Shown one piece after another: positions 42,247 to 47,165 of a DNA stretch of 47,165 nt. The DNA comes from an uncultured Hungatella sp. (lineage in GTDB: Bacteria > Bacillota > Clostridia > Lachnospirales > Lachnospiraceae), in contig CAMUJH010000031.1 of the NCBI GenBank assembly GCA_947089145.1, positions 1 to 47,165 on the forward strand, written 5' to 3'. Numbering within the stretch: position 1 is the first letter of the stretch; each line of letters opens with the position of its first letter. The translations under genes and the position numbers were made by a program. The notes beneath the pieces were generated by a model. The model did not search any database. It was not told the origin of the DNA and was given only the letters and a program-made list of their open reading frames with translations.

Positions 42247-42261
42247 CATGATGTATACAAG
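42247..42261. promoter_or_regulatory. GntR-type operator candidate over the TRAP start site
   Basis: CATGATGTATACAAG is the inverse of the site at 42008-42022. Lying at about +1 to +15, a bound repressor would block the TRAP promoter. Confidence 0.65.
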
Positions 42262-42297
42262 ATAAATGTAAAAACAGTTAAGGAGGATTCGGGTTTT

Positions 42298-43416
42298 ATG
42301 AAAAAGAAGATTGCGATGTTACTGACACTGGCTTTGGCGGCATCCAGCCTGGCAGCCTGCGGCGGAGGCAGCGGTTCGGCGGCCACGACGGCAGCGCCTG
42401 CAGCAGAGACGACGGCAGCAGGAGGAGACGGCGCAGCGGCAGAAACTCAGGCGGCAGCATCAGGAGAAGATGCATTTGCCTCCCTTGGCGACTTTACCAT
42501 GATGGTGGGACACGCACAGCCGGAGGGCAATCCGCGCTATGTTTCCATGGAGAAATTTGCAGCGGATGTTGCTGCTAAGACTAACGGCCATGTAACTGTG
42601 GAGGTGTTCGGAAACGGACAGCTGGGAACAGAGAAAGAGATGCTGGAGCAGGTGGTTGCAGGAACGGTTCAGGGAATGAGAGGCGGCCAGTTTGACTTTA
42701 GCCCCCGCCTGCTGATGTTCACCCTTCCTTTCCTGGCACAGAACCGCGCACAGGTTACGGCGCTTCTTCAAAGCGACCTGGCAAAGAAGGTTTGTGCAGA
42801 GGCAGAAGCAGAGACTGGTACAGTAATCATTAATCTGTGTGATGCAGGAGGCTGGAGACAGTTTTCCAACAGCAAGCATCCTATTACGAAGCCGGACGAC
42901 TTAAAGGGGCTGAAGATGCGTACCAACGGTATGAATACCATTGATAAGACCTTTATCGCATTAGGTGCCACTACAACCACCATTCCATATTCTGATCTGT
43001 ATATGGGCCTTAAGACCGGTGTTGCGGATGGCCAGGAAAATCCGTGGGTTAACGTGGAGGGCATGAAATTCTATGAGGTACAGCAGTATTTTACCGAGGT
43101 TAACTACCAGTTCCATCCAGATCCGTTCTATGTAAATGCGGCATGGTGGAACGGGCTTCCCCAGGAGTACAGAGATATTATCACTGAGTGCGCTGCTGAG
43201 ATGGGGACTTACAATGACCAGCTGATCGATGAAAATCAGGAAGCTGCAAAGCAGGTTGTTATTGATGCAGGCTGTGAGGTTTACGAACCCAGCGAGGAGG
43301 AGCTGAAGGCATTCCAGGACGCTGTCCAGGTTGTTTACGATCAGTGCGTGGAAGAGGGTATTATGACTGCTGACGAACTGCAGGAGATGTTAGATATTGT
43401 AGCAAACACGAAATAA
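42298..43416 (+). CDS. dctP: TRAP transporter solute-binding lipoprotein (DctP family)
   Basis: This 372-aa lipoprotein has signal and lipobox LLTLALAASSLAAC (lipid Cys at 21), an Ala/Thr/Gly-rich linker, and the DctP fold. Blocks include VTVEVFGNGQLGTEKEMLEQ, the conserved substrate-carboxylate Arg region DDLKGLKMRTNGMN, and TTTIPYSDLYMGLKTGVADG followed by QENPW. It captures an organic acid (sialate, C4-dicarboxylate, uronate or similar) for the DctQM permease; the substrate is not determinable here. Start ATG 42298 follows AAGGAGG; a longer frame from 42232 overlaps the promoter and operator. A stem-loop separates it from dctQ and probably raises its yield over the permease. Confidence 0.93.
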   Translation: MKKKIAMLLTLALAASSLAACGGGSGSAATTAAPAAETTAAGGDGAAAETQAAASGEDAFASLGDFTMMVGHAQPEGNPRYVSMEKFAADVAAKTNGHVTVEVFGNGQLGTEKEMLEQVVAGTVQGMRGGQFDFSPRLLMFTLPFLAQNRAQVTALLQSDLAKKVCAEAEAETGTVIINLCDAGGWRQFSNSKHPITKPDDLKGLKMRTNGMNTIDKTFIALGATTTTIPYSDLYMGLKTGVADGQENPWVNVEGMKFYEVQQYFTEVNYQFHPDPFYVNAAWWNGLPQEYRDIITECAAEMGTYNDQLIDENQEAAKQVVIDAGCEVYEPSEEELKAFQDAVQVVYDQCVEEGIMTADELQEMLDIVANTK

Positions 43417-43438
43417 TTAAAAAGCGACTTGAAACTGA

Positions 43439-43523
43439 AAAACTCCTGGAATCGGCTGTACCGGTATATTCCGGGAGTTTTCCGGGTTTTGGATGTGAAA
43501 ATAACCGCCTCTTTCGGAGGCGG
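43439..43523 (+). promoter_or_regulatory. Two intercistronic hairpins between dctP and dctQ
   Basis: AAAACTCCTGGAAT (43439-43452) pairs with ATTCCGGGAGTTTT (43468-43481), 13 pairs plus one G-T. A second stem, CCGCCTC/GAGGCGG (43505-43523), follows. The first has only a weak T-rich tail, so partial termination or 3' protection of the dctP message is more likely than full termination. Confidence 0.6.
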
Positions 43524-43543
43524 AAGCGGGAAAGGGGCTGGTT

Positions 43544-44068
43544 ATCATCGAAAAGCTGAAAAAAATCGGCGAGAAGGTATTTCAGGTATACTTTGGAATC
43601 GGCGTGGCAGCCATGGGACTTTTGGCCGTGCTGGTTATTTTTTCGGTAATTGCACGTTATTTCTTTTCACTTAGCTGGAAGGAGCTGTCAGAGTTTAATG
43701 TAACGCTGTTTGCGTTTACCACGTTCTGGGGTATGGGGATCAACGTGCTGAAAGGAGAGCACGTTATTATTGACATTGTTTATGACAGGATAAGGCCGGA
43801 TGTGAAGAGGTGGCTTACGGTGGCGAATTATCTGATTATGCTGGTGGTTGACCTGGTATTTACCTGGCAGGGCATCAAATATGTAGGCGTTGCAGGAAAA
43901 CAGATCAGCCAGGGCATGGAGATTCCCATGAAGTATATGTACGGCATCATGCCCTTGTCTGGCGCCATCTGTGCCCTCTGCATTATTATTAAGATCGCTG
44001 AGTTTGTAACTGTGGATGTTTCCTACTTTGCGCCGAAGAATCAGGTGCTGACGAAGGAATCACCGTAA
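43544..44068 (+). CDS. dctQ: TRAP transporter small permease (DctQ family), start codon apparently ATC
   Basis: This 174-aa protein has four helices: IGVAAMGLLAVLVIFSVIAR, then FNVTLFAFTTFWGMGINVLK with GEHVIIDIVYD (family motif), WLTVANYLIMLVVDLVFTW, and MPLSGAICALCIIIKIAEFV. DctQ joins the large permease to form the Na+-coupled channel. The homologous start, EKLKKIGEKVFQVYFG, lies in frame upstream of the first conventional start (GTG 43604). No ATG, GTG or TTG exists between the upstream in-frame stop and that GTG. AAAGGGG is followed 6 nt later by ATC at 43544, exactly where ATG is expected. Either ATC initiates, CTG 43538 is used, the gene is weakened, or there is a sequencing error. Confidence 0.85.
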   Translation: MIEKLKKIGEKVFQVYFGIGVAAMGLLAVLVIFSVIARYFFSLSWKELSEFNVTLFAFTTFWGMGINVLKGEHVIIDIVYDRIRPDVKRWLTVANYLIMLVVDLVFTWQGIKYVGVAGKQISQGMEIPMKYMYGIMPLSGAICALCIIIKIAEFVTVDVSYFAPKNQVLTKESP

Positions 44069-44094
44069 GTTCGGAAAGGAGCTGAGTATCTGTT

Positions 44095-45384
44095 ATGGCA
44101 ATGATTATACTTTTAATACTGCTGATATTCTTTGCAGTTCTGGGAGTGCCCCTGGCGTTTGCCATCGGCGCATCCTGCGTTACATATATTTCCACCAATG
44201 CCCCTACGTTCATGTCCATGGTTCCCCAGAGAATCTGGAACGGTGCTTACAGCGAGCTTATGATTGCCATGCCGCTGTTTATGCTGGCAGGAGAGCTTAT
44301 GAACACAGGAGGAATCACTAAGCGGATCATCAATTTCTGTCTGCAGCTGCTTAAACCCTTTCGGGGAGGCCTGGGGGAGGTTAATATTGTGGCTTCCATG
44401 ATTTTCGGCGGCATCTCTGGATCTTCAGTGGCTGACACATCTGCTTTAGGGAGTATTTTGATTCCTGCTATGGAAGACTTAGGGTATCCTCCGGATGCGT
44501 CGGCAGGAATTACCGTGGCGTCATCTACCATGGGAATGATCATTCCGCCTTCTACGCCGATGATTGTGTATTCCATGATTTCAGGCGCCTCGGTGGGAGC
44601 GCTGTTTATGGCGGGAGCGGTGCCGGGGATTTTGATCGGGGTCACTCAGCTTGTTATGGTGTACATTATCAGCCATAAGAAGGGCTGGCATCCCAAGAGG
44701 ACGCCGTTCGTATTTAAGGAATTTGCTTCTGCGATCCTGTCAGGCATTCCGGCGCTTTTGATGCCGCTGTTTATAATTGTCTGCGTATCCTTTGGCGTAT
44801 GTACTGCGTCAGAGAGTGCAGGCGTTGCGGTGCTGTATTCGATTATTGTGGGATTTTTTGTCTATAAGGAGCTGACCTGGAAGGCAGTGCTGGAGGCTTT
44901 AAAGAAGACCTTGATATCCTCTTCCTCCATTATGATCATTATCGGATTTACCACCATCTTTACCTGGGTGCTGACCATGCAGAAGGTTCCGCAGATTGTG
45001 GCGAACTTTTTCATCGGACTGAATATGCCGGCATGGGGAATTGCCCTTGTGTTCTGCGTGATGATTCTGATGATAGGGACGTTTATCGACGTAAGCCCGG
45101 CGATACTTCTTTTGACGCCTATTATGCTTCCGGTTATGCAGAACTATGGATTTTCTGCACTGCAGTTTGGAGCCATGATGATTACAGGACTGGCCATCGG
45201 TTTGGTAACTCCCCCTGTGGGCATGTGCCTGAATGCGTGCAATAAGATTAACCGGATGCCCATTATCGCCATATTTAAAGGGGCTCTGCCGTATCTGGTG
45301 TGCAATATAATTGTTCTGCTGGCTATCAGCCTGTGGGGGCCGCTTACGACTTGGCTGCCTTTGCTGCTGGGATACAGTTTATAG
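44095..45384 (+). CDS. dctM: TRAP transporter large permease (DctM family)
   Basis: This 429-aa protein has about 12 helices and is the main transport subunit. Typical blocks: MAMIILLILLIFFAVLGVPL, NIVASMIFGGISGSSVADTS (conserved Ser/Asp for Na+ and substrate), TVASSTMGMIIPPSTPMIVY, FIDVSPAILLLTPIMLPV and TGLAIGLVTPPVGMCLNA. Length and motifs are normal. AAAGGAG lies rather far (about 12 nt) upstream of the ATG, 26 bp after dctQ. It is the last gene before a strong terminator. Confidence 0.95.
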   Translation: MAMIILLILLIFFAVLGVPLAFAIGASCVTYISTNAPTFMSMVPQRIWNGAYSELMIAMPLFMLAGELMNTGGITKRIINFCLQLLKPFRGGLGEVNIVASMIFGGISGSSVADTSALGSILIPAMEDLGYPPDASAGITVASSTMGMIIPPSTPMIVYSMISGASVGALFMAGAVPGILIGVTQLVMVYIISHKKGWHPKRTPFVFKEFASAILSGIPALLMPLFIIVCVSFGVCTASESAGVAVLYSIIVGFFVYKELTWKAVLEALKKTLISSSSIMIIIGFTTIFTWVLTMQKVPQIVANFFIGLNMPAWGIALVFCVMILMIGTFIDVSPAILLLTPIMLPVMQNYGFSALQFGAMMITGLAIGLVTPPVGMCLNACNKINRMPIIAIFKGALPYLVCNIIVLLAISLWGPLTTWLPLLLGYSL

Positions 45385-45396
45385 GGAAAAATTAGT

Positions 45397-45442
45397 ACGG
45401 CTTTCTGCAGACGTGGAGACATGCTGCGGGAGGCCGTTTTTT
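45397..45442 (+). terminator. Rho-independent terminator of the TRAP operon
   Basis: ACGGCTTTCTGCAG and CTGCGGGAGGCCGT form a 14-bp stem (with G-T pairs) around a 13-nt loop, followed by TTTTTT, 12 bp after dctM. Confidence 0.85.
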
Positions 45443-45488
45443 GACTGCAACATATTATGGCAGAATATTGTGGCAAAAGGAGATTTGC

Positions 45489-45518
45489 TTGCAAGTAAAT
45501 GTGCACATATGCTAGAAT
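45489..45518 (+). promoter_or_regulatory. Promoter of the MATE exporter gene
   Basis: TTGCAA (45489-45494) and TAGAAT (45513-45518, extended by TGC) are 18 bp apart. The leader of about 75 nt contains no stable structure that I can see. Confidence 0.6.
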
Positions 45519-45597
45519 AAAAGGAACCGCATGTTGACGGATTTGGTAAAGCGGACGCTGCAAGAGATAAAACATAAGAGAAGGAAAGAGGGAGATT

Positions 45598-46980
45598 ATG
45601 TTATCAAAATTCAAACAGTTATTTGCTCAGGTAGATATGACAGAAGGACGGCCCTGGGAGAAGATTGTGGCATTTACCATACCTATGCTTATTGGAAATA
45701 TTGCCCAGCAGCTCTATAATACAGTAGACAGCATTGTGGTGGGAAAGTATGTGGGGGATAATGCACTGGCAGCGGTGGGCAGCGCAAGTCCCATGCTGAA
45801 CCTTCTTCTGGTGCTGTTTGTAGGGATCTCCATGGGGGCCAGCATTATGGTATCCCAGTATTTCGGCTCCCGGGACAGGGACAATTTATCGCGGACCATT
45901 GGAAGTACAATAACTTTGACGGCGGCAGCTTCTGTTTTTCTTATGGTATTCGGCGCTGCCCTGATCAGGCCGGTTCTGCACATGCTTAACACGCCGGATA
46001 CCATTATTGACTGGTGTGCGTCATATCTGTTTATTTTGCTGATGGGCATCGGCGGGCTGGCCTATTACAATATTCTCTGCGGCGTGCTGCGGGGGCTGGG
46101 AGATTCGCTGTCAGCTTTGGTATACCTGCTTATTGCCACGGTGATTAATATTATTTTGGACGTGTGGTTTGTGGCCGGACTTAACATGGGTGTAGCCGGA
46201 GTGGCTTTGGCTACGGTGATTGCTCAGGTAATTTCTGCCGTGCTGTGTGTGCTTAAGCTGCGGAAGATGACGGCGCTGTTTGATATGAGCCTAAAGTATC
46301 TGAAGCCTGACAGGGGAAATCTGCTGACAGTGTTAAGGCTGGGACTTCCCTCTGGAGTGACACAGGCAATATTCTCCCTGGCCATGGTAGTGGTTCAGTC
46401 TTTGACTAACAGCTTTGGGGAGATGGTCATAGCTGCCAATGTTATCATCATGAGGGTGGATGGATTTGCCATGATGCCGAATTTCTCTTTTGGTACGGCA
46501 ATGACTACCTATGCAGGACAGAATGTGGGAGCCAGGAAGCTGGATCGGGTGAAACAGGGGGCGCAGCAGGGGACGTTGATTGCGGTGGGAACTTCTGCAG
46601 TGATTACCGGAATTATTGTGCTGTTCGGGCACCTTTTGATGGGTATATTTACCAATACGGCCCAGCTGGTGGATCTAAGCGCTGATATGATGAAAATACT
46701 GGCAGTGGGGTACATTGCCATGGCAGTGACCCAAAGCCTGTCAGGGGTCATGCGGGGCGCCGGTGATACCATGACTCCCATGTGGATTTCCATGATCACT
46801 ACAGTTGTTATCCGGGTGCCTTTGGCATATGGGATTGCATATATTACAAGAACACCGGAACTGCCGCAGGGACGGTATGAGTGTATCTGGATATCGCTGC
46901 TGATTTCCTGGGTGCTGGGTGCAGTAATGACAGCGGTGTGTTATCGGATGGGACGGTGGAAGAAAACGGCGCTTGCATAG
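45598..46980 (+). CDS. MATE-family multidrug/metabolite exporter
   Basis: This 460-aa protein has twelve helices in two MatE halves. The family start is DMTEGRPWEKIVAFTIPMLI, then GNIAQQLYNTVDSIVVGKYV and GSASPMLNLLLVLFVGISMG. The inter-half RLGLPSGVTQAIFSLAMVVV and GVMRGAGDTMTPMWISMI complete the pattern. It exports cationic or other compounds using Na+ or H+. GAGGGAG precedes the ATG. It has its own promoter and terminators, so it is monocistronic; no regulator is adjacent and the substrate is unknown. Confidence 0.93.
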   Translation: MLSKFKQLFAQVDMTEGRPWEKIVAFTIPMLIGNIAQQLYNTVDSIVVGKYVGDNALAAVGSASPMLNLLLVLFVGISMGASIMVSQYFGSRDRDNLSRTIGSTITLTAAASVFLMVFGAALIRPVLHMLNTPDTIIDWCASYLFILLMGIGGLAYYNILCGVLRGLGDSLSALVYLLIATVINIILDVWFVAGLNMGVAGVALATVIAQVISAVLCVLKLRKMTALFDMSLKYLKPDRGNLLTVLRLGLPSGVTQAIFSLAMVVVQSLTNSFGEMVIAANVIIMRVDGFAMMPNFSFGTAMTTYAGQNVGARKLDRVKQGAQQGTLIAVGTSAVITGIIVLFGHLLMGIFTNTAQLVDLSADMMKILAVGYIAMAVTQSLSGVMRGAGDTMTPMWISMITTVVIRVPLAYGIAYITRTPELPQGRYECIWISLLISWVLGAVMTAVCYRMGRWKKTALA

Positions 46981-47016
46981 AGCTGGATATAATCTGATTT
47001 GAGTTTCAGATGATCT

Positions 47017-47057
47017 AAAAGCAGGGATTTGCCTGGAGGGGCAATTCCTGCTTTTTT
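47017..47057 (+). terminator. Rho-independent terminator of the MATE gene
   Basis: GCAGGGATTTGCC pairs with GGCAATTCCTGC (one bulge) and is followed by a T-run, 40 bp after the MATE stop. Confidence 0.8.
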
Positions 47058-47101
47058 AGTTTTATATTTGGAGGGAATAGTGGGGAAAACATGAAAACAT
47101 A

Positions 47102-47140
47102 AAAAAGTGTCGCTTAACTGGATGTTAAGCGACACTTTTT
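47102..47140. terminator. Perfect 17-bp bidirectional terminator
   Basis: AAAAAGTGTCGCTTAAC, loop TGGAT, then the exact complement ending TTTTT. A-run on one side and T-run on the other make it work in both directions, so a convergent gene probably lies just beyond the window edge. Confidence 0.85.
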
Positions 47141-47165
47141 ATTCAAACTTATTCAAAAAACTCAT

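Noticed and set aside
45531-45719. 62-codon frame overlapping the MATE start
   Set aside because: Overlaps the well-supported MATE frame by over 100 bp, and no family is recognised.

Overview
The window looks like chromosome from an anaerobic clostridial bacterium, most likely Lachnospiraceae. This rests on strong AGGAGG-type ribosome sites, frequent TTG and GTG starts, sigma-A promoters, GHKL/LytTR signalling, Cys-box lipoproteins with Ala/Thr/Gly-rich linkers, a TRAP transporter, and protein families typical of gut Clostridia. No rRNA, tRNA or CRISPR array was seen.

Layout. (1) 1-8160 is an AT-rich accessory island. Two truncated transposases lie on the left and an IS256-type remnant on the right. 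Between them is a same-strand locus: a WYL-type regulator with a 23-bp palindrome at its promoter, an unrecognised 542-aa protein, a Ycf46-like AAA+ ATPase, and a 493-aa protein with a possible PD-(D/E)XK-like motif, a glycine-zipper membrane segment and a cationic tail. This is my best candidate for an undescribed, possibly defensive, system. (2) 8168-13426 is a surface polysaccharide cluster: polymerase/ligase, three glycosyltransferases and a divergent Wzx-type flippase. (3) 13516-21762 holds a secreted MORN-repeat protein, a regulator-dense intergenic region, a LytTR/GHKL two-component system, and a gtrA-yfhO-argH operon. (4) 21812-34634: an OmpR-type response regulator and a histidine kinase, both on the minus strand, flank a plus-strand block of eight genes (VTC polyphosphate-polymerase domain, DUF4956, CotH kinase, glycosidase-like, HEAT-repeat, processive GT2 synthase, degenerate EAL receptor, secreted TIM-barrel-like). 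I read it as an exopolysaccharide synthesis and modification system inserted between the two halves of a two-component pair. (5) 34821-41171 is an ABC sugar-importer operon (lipoprotein and two permeases) continuing into an HlyD-like adaptor and a MacB-periplasmic-domain-like protein, with no ATPase. (6) 41225-46980: a GntR/FCD regulator divergent from a complete TRAP transporter (DctP, DctQ, DctM), then a MATE exporter and terminators.

How the parts fit. Most of the window concerns the cell envelope: polysaccharide assembly, flipping, lipid-linked glycosylation (GtrA/YfhO), a c-di-GMP-linked synthase block and their sensors. The rest is nutrient uptake under local regulators whose probable operators can be seen. 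The island at the left end differs in composition and in gene type. Assignments are from reading motifs by eye; no database search was possible.
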